A DNA stretch of 64,000 nucleotides. Origin: Streptomyces sp. NBC_01478. GTDB lineage: Bacteria > Actinomycetota > Actinomycetes > Streptomycetales > Streptomycetaceae. The notes under the pieces are model-generated. The model was given only the letters and a program-made list of their open reading frames with translations, ran no database searches and was not told where the DNA came from. The stretch is from positions 8,971,501 to 9,035,500 of the forward strand of contig NZ_CP109444.1 in NCBI RefSeq assembly GCF_036227225.1, read 5' to 3'. The translations under genes and the position numbers were made by a program. Below, in pieces: positions 35,993 to 47,188 of this stretch. Numbering within the stretch: the first letter of the stretch is position 1; each line of letters begins with the position of its first letter.

Positions 35993-36309
35993 CAACACGC
36001 CTGGTGGTACAGGAGATTCACAGAAACAGACCGACTGACCCGTAAGTGGTGGGGTGCTCTCAGGGGTGCCCGGCCGGGTCGGTCGGTCTTCTGCGTGGCC
36101 GGTAACCGGCGTTGACACGTGCCACAGACACTGAAAGTGGTCAAGAGTCGGGGTGGGGGTGACACAGGGATGCAAGTGATGGGAACGTGAGGGGTGTTGG
36201 CAGTCTTGGGGTGCAAAGTCGGCACCGTCGCACGGTGAGCTACTGTCTACAGGGGGTAATAAAAAACGGCATGGGCCGTTGTTTTTCCTTCACGGGAGTA
36301 TGTCAGTCG
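35993..36309. promoter_or_regulatory. Terminator-like inverted repeat and TetR promoter region
   Basis: This is 317 bases without a gene. agaccgactgaccc (36028-36041) pairs with gggtcggtcggtct (36076-36089) with one G-T wobble, a likely terminator of the subtilase transcript. Closer to the TetR gene is an AT-rich stretch with a near-palindrome at 36258-36286. Confidence 0.5.
36258..36286. promoter_or_regulatory. Candidate autoregulatory element of the GBL-receptor-like regulator
   Basis: An A-tract plus cggc (36261-36270) faces gccgttgttttt (36275-36286) in an imperfect inverted repeat 24-52 bases before the TetR ATG. Its AT-rich flanks and CGG core resemble the general layout of gamma-butyrolactone autoregulatory elements. 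The match to the consensus is partial. Confidence 0.45.
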
Positions 36310-36960
36310 ATGGTGAGGCAGCTACGGGCCGAGCAGACCCGCACAACGATCATCACGGCCGCCGCCGAGCTGTTCGACCGGCAGGGCTATGAATCCACCA
36401 GCCTGAGCGACATCGTCGATCACGCCCAAGTCACCAAAGGCGCCCTGTACTTCCACTTCGCGGCCAAGGAGGACCTGGCCCACACCATCCTGGAGCTGCA
36501 GGCCAAGGCCTCGCGCCAGATCTCCAAGGAGATGGACAACAGGGGCTACTCCTCACTGGAGACGTTGATACGTGTCACGTTCGCCATGACACGACTGGCC
36601 GTCGAGGGCCCCATCCCGCGCGCCGGACTCCGGCTCGCCGCAGGGGAGATAGAGGTACGGCCCCCGATGCCGCACCCCTTCACCGAGTGGCTGGACATCG
36701 CCTCCCGCAAACTCACGGGCGCGGTCGCGGAAGCCGACGCACACCCCGACATCGACGTCGACGCCGTCGCCCACACCCTCGTCGGCCTCTTCGTCGGCAT
36801 CCGCGTCCTGGGCCGCACCCTCGAACCGGTCGCCCTCCAACCCCGCCGAACGGCCGAGATGTGGCACCTGGTGATTCGCGGCCTGGTCCCCGTGCCCCGC
36901 CGCGCCCGGTATCTCAGCCTTGCCGCGCGGTTGGAGCGGGAGATCGAGGTGGGGGGTTGA
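36310..36960 (+). CDS. TetR-family regulator, gamma-butyrolactone-receptor-like (ScbR/ArpA type)
   Basis: This 216-residue DNA-binding protein begins MVRQLRAEQTRTTIITAAAE and has the receptor-family HTH YESTSLSDIVDHAQVTKGAL (about 28-47) and YFHFAAKEDLAHTILE, very close to ScbR/ArpA-type receptors and their pseudo-receptor relatives. These bind gamma-butyrolactones or antibiotics and repress development and secondary-metabolism genes. No butyrolactone synthase (AfsA) gene is nearby, so it may be a pseudo-receptor. The ATG at 36310 gives the standard length. The AT-rich palindrome upstream is a likely self-binding site. Confidence 0.87.
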   Translation: MVRQLRAEQTRTTIITAAAELFDRQGYESTSLSDIVDHAQVTKGALYFHFAAKEDLAHTILELQAKASRQISKEMDNRGYSSLETLIRVTFAMTRLAVEGPIPRAGLRLAAGEIEVRPPMPHPFTEWLDIASRKLTGAVAEADAHPDIDVDAVAHTLVGLFVGIRVLGRTLEPVALQPRRTAEMWHLVIRGLVPVPRRARYLSLAARLEREIEVGG

Positions 36961-36977
36961 CCGGGGGGTGCGTGGGG

Positions 36978-37243
36978 GTGGGTTGAACGGCGGGTACGGC
37001 GAGGCCGGCTGACCGCTGGGTGGAGAAGGCGGTTGACTTGCCGGTGCGTCGAGGTCGACCGGCTCGCTCGGGAGGTCGAGGGCGGCTGACCTGCCCGGGA
37101 CGTCGAGACGGACCGGCCCCGCCGGTATCGGGACCGGCCGGCCCGGCCGGTACGCCGGAGCCTGCCGACCCGCCCGTACCTCAGAGCCGGCCATCCCGCC
37201 CGGTACACCGAAGCCGGCCGACCCTCCCGGTACGGTGAGGCGC
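36978..37243. repeat. Degenerate ~27-bp tandem repeat (9-10 units) before the ARMT1-like gene
   Basis: The whole gap is built from diverged 25-27-base units. The clearest are the last four, each approximating cggccgacccgcccggtacN followed by NcgaggC. The earlier units are recognisable but decayed. Because the period is a multiple of 9, it gives 9-residue repeats in several frames, yet none has ribosome sites or a sensible product. It ends at the start codon at 37244. Confidence 0.75.
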
Positions 37244-38434
37244 ATGCCCGACACACCCGCCGCGCCCGTGATCCTCGGCAACGAGCCCGGCTCGTTCCCC
37301 CGCAGTGTGCTGGCCGAACGGCACCCCGCGATCATCCAGCAGGTCCGGGACGCCTTCCCCTACGATCCCGGGCAGCACCGCGCCCTCGACGCCCTCCTGA
37401 AGAACTGCACCGAGGGCCCGATCGAACCCCTCCCCGCGACCGCCCCCGACCACGACCAGTGGGCGTCCTGGGGCACGGACGCCTACGCCGGACACTCCTG
37501 GTACGACGTTCCCTGGCTCTGGTCCGAGAGCTACTTCTACCGCCAACTCCTCGATGCCGTGGGCTACTTCGGGCCCGGCGCCTGGCAGGGCATCGACCCG
37601 TTCCGGCCCTTCAAGCGCGCCGAACTCGACGCCCCCGAGACGGACGAGGAACTCGCCGCACTCGACGCGCTGGAGGACAAGTCGTCCGAGGAGCGCGACC
37701 GGGCCCTGCTGCACGGCTCCCTCTGGGGCAACCGCGCTGACCTCGGCTTCCGCCTCTCCGCCGCAGGCGCGGAGTCGGCCGCGCAGGCCCCCGTCCCGGC
37801 GTTGGTCGCCGACGACAGCGAACTGCTCTGGTCGCTCCTGTCCGGTACCGGTGCCGGTACCGGCACCCTCTGCCTCGTCGCCGACAACGCCGGCCGCGAA
37901 CTCATCCCCGATCTCCTGCTGTTGGCCCACCTGCTTGACCAACAGCGCATCGAGCGGGCGGTGTTGCACATCAAGCCGCACCCCTACTACGTCTCCGACG
38001 CCACGACCGCCGACGTGGTCGACGCCCTGCACCGGCTGACCGGAGCGCCGGGTGCGGCGGCGACGTACGGCCGCCGCCTCTGGTCGGCGATGGCGGACGG
38101 CCGCCTCACCGTGCGCGCCCACCCCTTCTCCTGCGCCCCGCTGCCGTACGCCGAGATGCCCGCCGACCTCCGCGCCGAGTTCGCCGCCGCCACCCTGACG
38201 ATCGTGAAGGGCGACCTCAACTACCGCCGCCTGGTGGGCGATCGCCTCTGGGCCCCGACCACTCCCTTCGCGGACGTCACCGCCTACTTCCCGGGCCCGG
38301 TCGCCGCCCTGCGCACCCTCAAGTCCGATGTGATCACGGGCCTGGACGCCCGCACCGAGGCCGCGCTGGTCGCGGCGGAGGAACAGCGCTGGCGCACCGG
38401 CGGCACCCACGCGCTGATCCAGGTGCGGGCGTAA
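37244..38434 (+). CDS. ARMT1-like damage-control phosphatase (DUF89)
   Basis: This 396-residue cytosolic protein resembles the DUF89/ARMT1 metal-dependent phosphatases, which hydrolyse damaged sugar phosphates. DNAGREL at 214-220 supplies the family's catalytic Asp/Asn pair, and SLWGNRADLGF near 159-169 and VKGDLNYRRLVGD near 323-335 supply the other phosphate and metal contacts. The ATG at 37244 follows a GTGAGG site; a start three codons upstream is possible. The substrate in bacteria is not defined. The gene is monocistronic with a long repeat array just upstream. Confidence 0.82.
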   Translation: MPDTPAAPVILGNEPGSFPRSVLAERHPAIIQQVRDAFPYDPGQHRALDALLKNCTEGPIEPLPATAPDHDQWASWGTDAYAGHSWYDVPWLWSESYFYRQLLDAVGYFGPGAWQGIDPFRPFKRAELDAPETDEELAALDALEDKSSEERDRALLHGSLWGNRADLGFRLSAAGAESAAQAPVPALVADDSELLWSLLSGTGAGTGTLCLVADNAGRELIPDLLLLAHLLDQQRIERAVLHIKPHPYYVSDATTADVVDALHRLTGAPGAAATYGRRLWSAMADGRLTVRAHPFSCAPLPYAEMPADLRAEFAAATLTIVKGDLNYRRLVGDRLWAPTTPFADVTAYFPGPVAALRTLKSDVITGLDARTEAALVAAEEQRWRTGGTHALIQVRA

Positions 38435-38510
38435 ACGGGGTGTCCCCGGCGCCCGTCGTGTTGTTGGGTCGTCACTGACGTTCTTGTCGCACGAGGGGAG
38501 TACGACCGAG

Positions 38511-39371
38511 ATGCGTATCGGAGTGGCACCGCACCGACTGTGGCCCGACCGGGACGAGGAGGTGGACGCGGTCCTTCAAGTCGCCGTCAGAGCCGAGGAG
38601 TTGGGGCTCGACCACGTCTTCGCGAGCGGCCACGCGGTGGCCGGTGCGACCGGCGTGACCCCGGACCCGCTGATCCTGCTGGCCGCCGTGGCCGGGGCGA
38701 CACGGCGGATCGGGCTGGTCACCAGCGTGCTGGTGCTGCCGCTGTACAACCCGCTGATCCTGGCCCACCAGACCGCCACCCTCGACCGGCTCTCAGGAGG
38801 CCGCTTCACGCTCGGTGTCGGCACCGGCTGGGACACCGAGGAGTACGCGGCCGTCGGCGTCCCCTTCGCGGGGCGGGGCCGCCGGACGGACGAACAGCTC
38901 GCTGTCGTACGGCAGTTGTGGCGTGGCGAGGGCTCCGCGCGGCTCGGGGTGCTGCCCCGCACCGAGGGCGGACCCGGCGTCTGGATCGGTGGGCAGAGCG
39001 ACGCGGCACTGCGCCGGGCCCTGCGCTTCGGCGACGCCTGGCACGGCTCCGGGGTCGACGCCGAGGGGCTCACCGGGGTGCGGGCGCGGCTCGACGCGCT
39101 CGGTGACGAAGTGGGACGCGACCCCGGTGAACTGGCGCTGACAGCAGGGCTGTTCCTCGTGCCGCCCGGGTTCACGCCCGCGGTGAAGGTGCCGGGGCGC
39201 CCGCTGGGCGGAGCCGACGCGAGCGCCGAGAGCGTACGGGACGAACTCAGCCACCTGGCCGACGCCGGACTGGTCTCCGCGTCGCTGTGGCTGCCGGTGG
39301 CCACGGAGGCGCTGCCGGACGCGCTCGCGTGGGTCGGCGAGGAAATCGTTCCGCGTCTCGCGGGGGAGTGA
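38511..39371 (+). CDS. LLM-class F420-dependent oxidoreductase
   Basis: This 286-residue luciferase-like monooxygenase-fold protein has the TIM-barrel start MRIGVAPHR, the signature TLDRLSGGRFTLGVGTGW at about 91-108, and a C-terminal SHLADAGLVSASLW pattern. It probably uses cofactor F420 or flavin to reduce or oxidise a small molecule, substrate unknown. The ATG at 38511 follows GAGGGGAG with about 10 bases spacing. It ends near a GC hairpin separating it from the convergent phosphodiesterase gene. Confidence 0.87.
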   Translation: MRIGVAPHRLWPDRDEEVDAVLQVAVRAEELGLDHVFASGHAVAGATGVTPDPLILLAAVAGATRRIGLVTSVLVLPLYNPLILAHQTATLDRLSGGRFTLGVGTGWDTEEYAAVGVPFAGRGRRTDEQLAVVRQLWRGEGSARLGVLPRTEGGPGVWIGGQSDAALRRALRFGDAWHGSGVDAEGLTGVRARLDALGDEVGRDPGELALTAGLFLVPPGFTPAVKVPGRPLGGADASAESVRDELSHLADAGLVSASLWLPVATEALPDALAWVGEEIVPRLAGE

Positions 39372-39413
39372 AGTCGGGCTGGAGTCCGGTGAGTTGATCA
39401 CGTCGTGACGTGC

Positions 39414-39442
39414 CGCCGGGCCGCTGCGAGGGCGGCCCGGCG
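39414..39442. terminator. GC-rich bidirectional terminator
   Basis: cgccgggccgc (39414-39424) and gcggcccggcg (39432-39442) form an 11-bp perfect stem with a 7-base loop between the convergent LLM gene and the phosphodiesterase-like gene. Confidence 0.7.
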
Positions 39443-39447
39443 CCGGC

Positions 39448-40691
39448 TCAGCCCAGCCGTACGTCCTGCCACACCATCCGGTGGTCCGACGTGACGACCG
39501 TGGTGCCGTCGCCGACCAGCCGGTACAGGGGGTCGTCCGAGGCCGGCCAGAACACGCCGTTGCCGCGCGGAACCAGCCCCTTGGACGGCAGGACGTGGTC
39601 CACGCGCAGATTGCCGGGGCCGTGTCGCCGAAGTCGCCCGTGGCGTAGGCGGGGTTGCCGATCTGACCGGCGTTCGCGCCGCCCTGGAGCCTCGCCGCCT
39701 CGACCCCGCCCGCGCTGGCGGGCGGCTTCGCGGGCAGGTTGATCGCCGGGTGGTCGAGGAACTGCCGTACGGCGTGGTCGTAGCTGTCGCCGTCGTACGG
39801 ATCGGCGTTCTGGTCGCCCGCGATCACGAACCGCGCGCCGGGCCGCAGGCCACCCCGGACGCCCTTGTCGTCGTAGAGATAGGCGCTGCGCGCGTGGCCG
39901 CCGATGTAGTCGGCCCAGAGCCGGATCTCGTCGTGGTTGCGGCGGCCGTTGCGGTCCTCCGTGCCGTCGAAGGTGGGCGGCGTCGGGTGCGAGACCAGGA
40001 AGTGCACGGTCTCGTGGCCGAGCCGGACCGGCACGTCCCAGTGGCTCTTGGAGGAGAGCCGGAAGACCGCGCGGGCCGCGTCGCTGTAGTAGCCCGGCGG
40101 GATCACGTTGCCCGGCATGTCCTTCCACAGGAAATGCTGGAAGGTGCGCACCGTGCGGGCGTCGATCGGGAACTTGGAGAGGACGACCATGCCGTACTGC
40201 CCAGGGAAGAAGCCGTAGCCGAACGCGTCCTGGCCGTACGCGTCCGAACCCGGCGTCGTCACCACGCCGTTCTTCCCGTCGAGGTCGACGCCCGAGGGGA
40301 CGCCCGTGTTCACCGGGCCGGTGAAGTGGTACGGGAAGTGGATCGGGCGGGCGCCGTTGTGGCCCCGGGACAGGTAGTTGTCGAGGAACAGGCGGACCGC
40401 CGCGCCGCCCTCGACATAGTCGAACTCGTTGATCAGCAGGATGTCGGGGTTCACTCGCTGGATCGTCTCGGCGACGTTCTGCGCCTGGGCGTTGCCGGGC
40501 GTCGAGAGGTCCGTGACCAGCGCGCCCTGAGTGGCCCGGTTGAGCGAGGCGTTGAACGTGGCGAACCGCACGGTCCGCCCGGACCCGGACCGCTCGGACG
40601 CCGCCGCCGGGAACGCGGCGGTGCCGGCCAGCGCCGCCCCGGCCAGGGAGGCGAGCGCGGTGCGGCGGGAGAAGGAGCTGGAATGGTTCAT
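39448..40691 (-). pseudogene. Secreted endonuclease/exonuclease/phosphatase-family protein, frameshifted near its end
   Basis: The gene would encode a secreted protein of about 415 residues with a Tat-like signal ([11 protein letters not shown]), then the fold core [26 protein letters not shown] and [18 protein letters not shown]. The start at 40691 has GGAG 6 bases upstream. Around 39614-39622 (plus-strand run ccggggcc) one base appears missing. The frame up to GDFGDTAP continues only in another frame as [20 protein letters not shown] and [14 protein letters not shown], the expected DHVLPS and SDHR motifs. The uninterrupted frame instead runs far past into the LLM gene. Either the 3' end is truly broken or this is a sequencing error. 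Confidence 0.75.
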
Positions 40692-43013
<2,322 letters not shown>

Positions 43014-43020
43014 CGGACCG

Positions 43021-44553
43021 TCACCCGAGATCCCCGGGGTCCCGGACCCGCTCCGCCACGTCCTCGGCGAGCTCCCGTACGGCCGTCGCGGCGGCGCCCG
43101 AGAGCTCGCCGAGTATCGCGTCGGCGGCGGCCAGGGTCACCTGGGCCTCCTCCGGGAGGTTCGCGTCGGCCAGCGCGCGGGTCAGGGCGTAGTGCTCCTC
43201 GGCGACGAACCGGCCGAGGTTCACGCCCTGCCAGTGCCGGAGCGACTCGTCCCCAGGGGTGGTCAGCGTGTCCCGGAGGGTCGCCAACGTCCCTCCGGCC
43301 GCAGCCAGTTGGCCGGTCTCCCGCTCCAGGCGGGCCTGCGTCAGCCGGGCCGAGACGCGGTCCCACGCCGTCTGCTGGAGGGCGGCGTAGAGGCGCTGGG
43401 CGCGCAACGCCTGGACGTGGTCGCCCACCTGCTCGAACTCGTGGGCCAGCGTGCGCAGGGGAGACGGGTTCAGCGCCTTCGGGGCACCCGGCAGCCGCAG
43501 CAGGCTCTGGTCCATCTCGATCTCGTCCAGTCGGCGGATCAGGGCCGCCCGCGCCAACTCGGTGAACCCCTGGTCGGCCGCCAACCCGGTCCAGGTGGAC
43601 GGGGGTTCGTCGGAGGGGTCCGTACCGAAGAGCGACTCGTCCAGCTCCCGGGCCCACTCCCGCAGGGCCGCTCCGTCCGTGTCCGGTCCCGGCAGCTCGC
43701 TCAGCCCGCACGCGGTGTCGAAGTCCGTCTCCCGCACCTCGTGCAGCAACGACAGATCCTCGGCGTGCCCGCGCAGCCCCACCAGCACGGCGGCGAGCCG
43801 CAGTTCGTCCGTCATCGACGACTCCGTCTCGTGCCGCAGCAGATGCCGCAACAGCTCCAGATCACCGTCCGCGCGGTCGAACTGCGCGGCCCGCAGGGCG
43901 AGTCGACGCCGTACGGGGTCTCCGGCCACCGTGTCCCACGCCGTACGGTCGCCCGCGCGCAGCGCCGCCAGATCCGCCCGCCCCTGGGCGAGCACCGGCT
44001 CCCACAGCGGGGGACGGGGGTGCCGGTCGAGGAGGGCGTAGGCGCCGCCCTCCTCCGCGTTCAGGAGCAGGAAGTCGGGCTCCGTGCGCAGCAGGGCCGT
44101 GTGCAGCATGCCGATCAGCTCGACGGGGGAGCGCTCGGACAGGCCCAGAGCGGCGCGGAGTTGAGGCCTCGCCTCGTCGAGGCCGTAGTCCTCGCGGAAC
44201 TCGTCCTCCGTCTCCGTGACCGCCGCCAGGATCTTCTCCGGACCGTCGGACGGGGACAGGTCCAGATGGTCGCGCCAGCCGGGCAGACCGATCACCAGCT
44301 CCAGCGCTTCGTCGACACTGGAGCCGATGATCCCGGCCGAGCCCTCGGAGTCGGCGTACAGCACGGAACCGTCCGCGCACACGAAGTACGTACCGCCCGT
44401 GTCGTCGCCCGCGACCGGCCGCAGCGGGCCGCCCGAGGCCAGCCGGACCGCCTCGCCGTGATGTGCTCGGCGCAGGTCGAAGTCGAAGGGGAACGCGGCC
44501 AGTTCGGCCAGGTGGGCGTGCTCTTGGAGCAGCCGCAGGGCGTGATCGGTCAT
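43021..44553 (-). CDS. Conserved hypothetical protein, helical-repeat-like C-terminus
   Basis: This 510-residue soluble protein has no signal peptide or membrane segment. The N-terminal 110 residues have a mixed alpha/beta look (YFVCADGSVLYADSEGSAGI, then EALELVIGLPGWRDHLDLSP) loosely reminiscent of SMI1/SUKH-type domains. The remainder is Leu/Ala/Glu-rich helical, like tandem repeats. I cannot name the family. The ATG at 44553 is chosen over the long frame from 45171, which overlaps the next gene. Convergent with geoA, 7 bases apart. Confidence 0.6.
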   Translation of the reverse strand: MTDHALRLLQEHAHLAELAAFPFDFDLRRAHHGEAVRLASGGPLRPVAGDDTGGTYFVCADGSVLYADSEGSAGIIGSSVDEALELVIGLPGWRDHLDLSPSDGPEKILAAVTETEDEFREDYGLDEARPQLRAALGLSERSPVELIGMLHTALLRTEPDFLLLNAEEGGAYALLDRHPRPPLWEPVLAQGRADLAALRAGDRTAWDTVAGDPVRRRLALRAAQFDRADGDLELLRHLLRHETESSMTDELRLAAVLVGLRGHAEDLSLLHEVRETDFDTACGLSELPGPDTDGAALREWARELDESLFGTDPSDEPPSTWTGLAADQGFTELARAALIRRLDEIEMDQSLLRLPGAPKALNPSPLRTLAHEFEQVGDHVQALRAQRLYAALQQTAWDRVSARLTQARLERETGQLAAAGGTLATLRDTLTTPGDESLRHWQGVNLGRFVAEEHYALTRALADANLPEEAQVTLAAADAILGELSGAAATAVRELAEDVAERVRDPGDLG

Positions 44554-44627
44554 GTCACAGAACGTAACAGGCGGTACTGACAGCGAGCCGGGCCGCTGCG
44601 AACACCCCTGGTCGGACGACTGGACGG

Positions 44628-45371
44628 TCAGGCGGTCAGCGTCTCGGTCCGTGCGGCGTGCTCGACCGCCGCCCGGGCCAGGGCGCGGACCACCGGGTGC
44701 GGGCGGGTGCCGTCGCCGGACAGTTCGGGCTGGAAGAGGGTGGCCAGGAAGAAGGGGTGGCCGGGGAGTTCGGCGATCCGGACGTGTCCGTCCTCGTCGT
44801 GTCCGGAGAAGCGCAGCCCGTGGGCGCGCAGGGTGTCGAGGTGGCGGGTCGGGCCGTAGGAGCAGAAGTAGCGCTCGACCGTGTGCCCGGAGCCGATCAC
44901 CGACTCGGCGAGCGACCCCGCGTCGATCGTGACCGCCGCCTCGTGGCCGACGAGCGAGCAGGCCAGCGGTTCGATGAGGAGGTCCTCGGCGTCGGGGTCG
45001 TTCTCGGCGTGCGCGACCCGGGTCAGCCCGCACACGTCGCGGGCGTACTCCAGGAGCGCGTGCTGGAAGCCGCCGCAGGTGCCGAGGAAGGGAATGCCCT
45101 CCACGCGCGCGGTGCGGATCGCGGACAGGACGCCGGCCTCGCTGCGGTACGGACTGCCCGGCAGCACCCACACGGCGTCGAACCCGCGGACCGCGTCCTC
45201 GGCCTCGGCGTCCTCGGAAGGGATCCAGTAGGCGTCGAGGACGAGCCGGTCGCGTTCGGCGAGGGCGTCCAGGATCAGCGGGAGACGGGTGTGCGAGACG
45301 ACGTTGGAGGAGCGGTCGCCGACCAGGGCGACACGGGCGGTCCGGTCCGTACGAGCTGCGGTGTTCGTCAT
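44628..45371 (-). CDS. CTP-synthase C-terminal-region-related class I amidotransferase-like protein
   Basis: This 247-residue protein matches the glutaminase domain of CTP synthase without the synthase half. The nucleophile motif LGTCGGFQHALLEYA is intact (Cys99) and PGSPYRSEAG supplies the oxyanion region, but the position of the catalytic His in HPE reads QPE (214-216). It may therefore be a ligand-binding or altered-specificity protein. The ATG at 45371 follows GAGGGAC. It is divergent from a LysR regulator, which is probably its controller. Confidence 0.8.
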   Translation of the reverse strand: MTNTAARTDRTARVALVGDRSSNVVSHTRLPLILDALAERDRLVLDAYWIPSEDAEAEDAVRGFDAVWVLPGSPYRSEAGVLSAIRTARVEGIPFLGTCGGFQHALLEYARDVCGLTRVAHAENDPDAEDLLIEPLACSLVGHEAAVTIDAGSLAESVIGSGHTVERYFCSYGPTRHLDTLRAHGLRFSGHDEDGHVRIAELPGHPFFLATLFQPELSGDGTRPHPVVRALARAAVEHAARTETLTA

Positions 45372-45441
45372 GTCCCTCATCCTGGGCGCGGGCCGAGGTT
45401 CACGTCCAACGATGATTCGTGCACCCTCGATAAGCAGAGCT

Positions 45442-45458
45442 GATGCAGGCCGGGCATC
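45442..45458. promoter_or_regulatory. Possible LysR operator half-sites
   Basis: gatgc (45442-45446) and gcatc (45454-45458) form an inverted repeat with 7 bases between, 10-25 bases before the LysR start, in the divergent promoter region. It does not match the T-N11-A consensus exactly. Confidence 0.2.
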
Positions 45459-45467
45459 CTGTCCGGT

Positions 45468-46346
45468 ATGGATCCGCATCTCCTGCGCACGTACGTCACC
45501 GTGGCCCGGCTCGCCTCCTTCTCGGAGGCCGCGCGCGAGCTCGGCTACACCCAGTCCGCGGTGTCCCAGCACATCGCCGCCCTGGAACAGGACCTCGGCG
45601 CCCCGCTGCTCACCCGCCGCCCGGTCACGCCCACGGCCGCCGGCGAACGGCTCCTCGAACATGCAGCCCCGTTGCTGCTGCGCCTGGACGCGGCCCGCGC
45701 GGACGTCGTACGGATGGCCGCCGCGCCCGAACGCGGGCTGACCCTAGCCACCGCGCCGACCGCGCTCGGACCACGTGTCCTGGCCGCCCTCCCGCGCGCG
45801 GGAGTGGCCCTCCGGGTGCTCGCCCGCGACGAGATCCCGGCCGCCGTGGCCACCGGCACCGCCGACCTGGGCCTGGTCGACGGGATCGCGGCCCCCAACG
45901 ACCCGCTACGGCTGCCCGACGTGGCCCCGCTGACCACGCACGGCGTCGCCGAGGAACCCGTGTGCGTCCTGCTCCCCGACACACATCCCCTGGCCGGCCG
46001 CCCCGCCCTGCGCCTCGGTGACCTCGCCGCCGCCCGCTGGCTCGACGCCCCCGACGCGGGCGTGCCCCTCGCGCGGCTCCGCGCGGCGAACGGCGGCGGC
46101 GCCTTCCGCCCCGCCCTCCGCTACGACGGCACCGACGTCCGCGTCCTCACGGCGCTCGCCGCCGCAGGCCACGGCCTGACCCTGCTGCCCCGCTCGGCGG
46201 CCACCGGGGTACCGGGCGCGGTCGCCGTCCCGCTCACCGAACCACGGGTCGTGCACCGTACGGAGCTTGTGTACGGGGGTGCGCCGCGCGGGGCGGCGGC
46301 TCGGTTGGTGGGGAAGCTGGTGGAACGGGAACGGCACCGGGAGTGA
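45468..46346 (+). CDS. LysR-family transcriptional regulator
   Basis: This 292-residue regulator has a winged HTH at 1-60 (SFSEAARELGYTQSAVSQHI at about 17-36) and a C-terminal periplasmic-binding-like effector domain from about 90. It probably activates the divergent amidotransferase-like gene in response to a small effector. The start MDPHLLRTYVTVA is typical for the family. Confidence 0.9.
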   Translation: MDPHLLRTYVTVARLASFSEAARELGYTQSAVSQHIAALEQDLGAPLLTRRPVTPTAAGERLLEHAAPLLLRLDAARADVVRMAAAPERGLTLATAPTALGPRVLAALPRAGVALRVLARDEIPAAVATGTADLGLVDGIAAPNDPLRLPDVAPLTTHGVAEEPVCVLLPDTHPLAGRPALRLGDLAAARWLDAPDAGVPLARLRAANGGGAFRPALRYDGTDVRVLTALAAAGHGLTLLPRSAATGVPGAVAVPLTEPRVVHRTELVYGGAPRGAAARLVGKLVERERHRE

Positions 46347-46468
46347 GGCACTACGCGCGCGTGCCGCACGCGCGGCCGGGTTCCCTCTCCTGACCGTCGG
46401 TCAGTCTCACTCGTTCGTGGCACGTCGGGCGCCGGTGCGCCGGGTAGAGCACCTGCCGGAGGCGATCC

Positions 46469-47053
46469 ATGGAACAGACTGCGTTGCGTCCCAAGCCGAT
46501 GCCCGGTCAGGAACCCGGCGGCGGCACCAAGCCCGGCGCCGCCCGGCGCCCGCATGCCGCGCGGCGTCGCGGCCGACGGCTCGTCACCCTGCTGTTCGGC
46601 GTGTTCGTCGGGACCGTCCTGGTCCTGACGGGGGTCGGACTCGGCACGGTCGGCGCCACGGTGATCGGCATGAGCAGACTCGCCGAGATGCAGCGTCAGG
46701 CGGCCCGGCAGCCGACGCCGGCGGCCGACCCGTCCGGCCGGCCTGCCGCCTCCGCGAACCCGTCGCCGTCGCCGTCACCCAGGTCCGCCGCCGCGACGCT
46801 CGGTGTGGAGGCGGTGGACGCCGACAAGGCCGGCGCCCTGATCGTCGGCGTCCACCTGCCCGGCCCCGGCTACACGGCCGGCCTGATCCGCGGCGACGTC
46901 CTGCTCACGTTCGGCGGCACCCGTGTCGACTCGGCGGCCGACCTCGCGCGCGCGGTCGCGCGTGCCCACCCCGGGGACGAGGTCACCATCACGGTGCGCC
47001 ACCACAGCGGCGGCTTCCAGCAGTTCACGGTGGTGCCCGGGTTCGTCGTCTGA
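46469..47053 (+). CDS. PDZ-domain membrane-anchored protein
   Basis: This 194-residue protein has a basic N-terminus (HAARRRGRRLVT), one TM segment (about 38-66), a Pro/Ser linker and a C-terminal PDZ domain (about 105-190, with the carboxylate-binding region GLIRGDVLLTFGGTRVDSAA). There is no protease domain, so it may bind C-terminal tails of exported proteins or of a separate HtrA-like protease. Good GGAGG site before the ATG. The next gene is an M24 aminopeptidase on the same strand, but the 135-base gap argues against one operon. Confidence 0.82.
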   Translation: MEQTALRPKPMPGQEPGGGTKPGAARRPHAARRRGRRLVTLLFGVFVGTVLVLTGVGLGTVGATVIGMSRLAEMQRQAARQPTPAADPSGRPAASANPSPSPSPRSAAATLGVEAVDADKAGALIVGVHLPGPGYTAGLIRGDVLLTFGGTRVDSAADLARAVARAHPGDEVTITVRHHSGGFQQFTVVPGFVV

Positions 47054-47188
47054 CACGCGCGCGAGCCGTCGGGCGTACGAGCCGGAAGCGTGCCGTTCCC
47101 GTCGATCGGCTCGCGTGGCCCCCCGGGTGCGGGCAGGATGCTGACCGTAGACCCCTGCCGTCCGTCTCGCCCGTCCTCGGAGGCCTGA

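Noticed and set aside
36546..37256. Minus-strand frame with clear 9-residue repeats across 36978-37243
   Set aside because: It arises from the DNA minisatellite. It has no ribosome site and overlaps the TetR gene antisense, so I report the DNA repeat instead.
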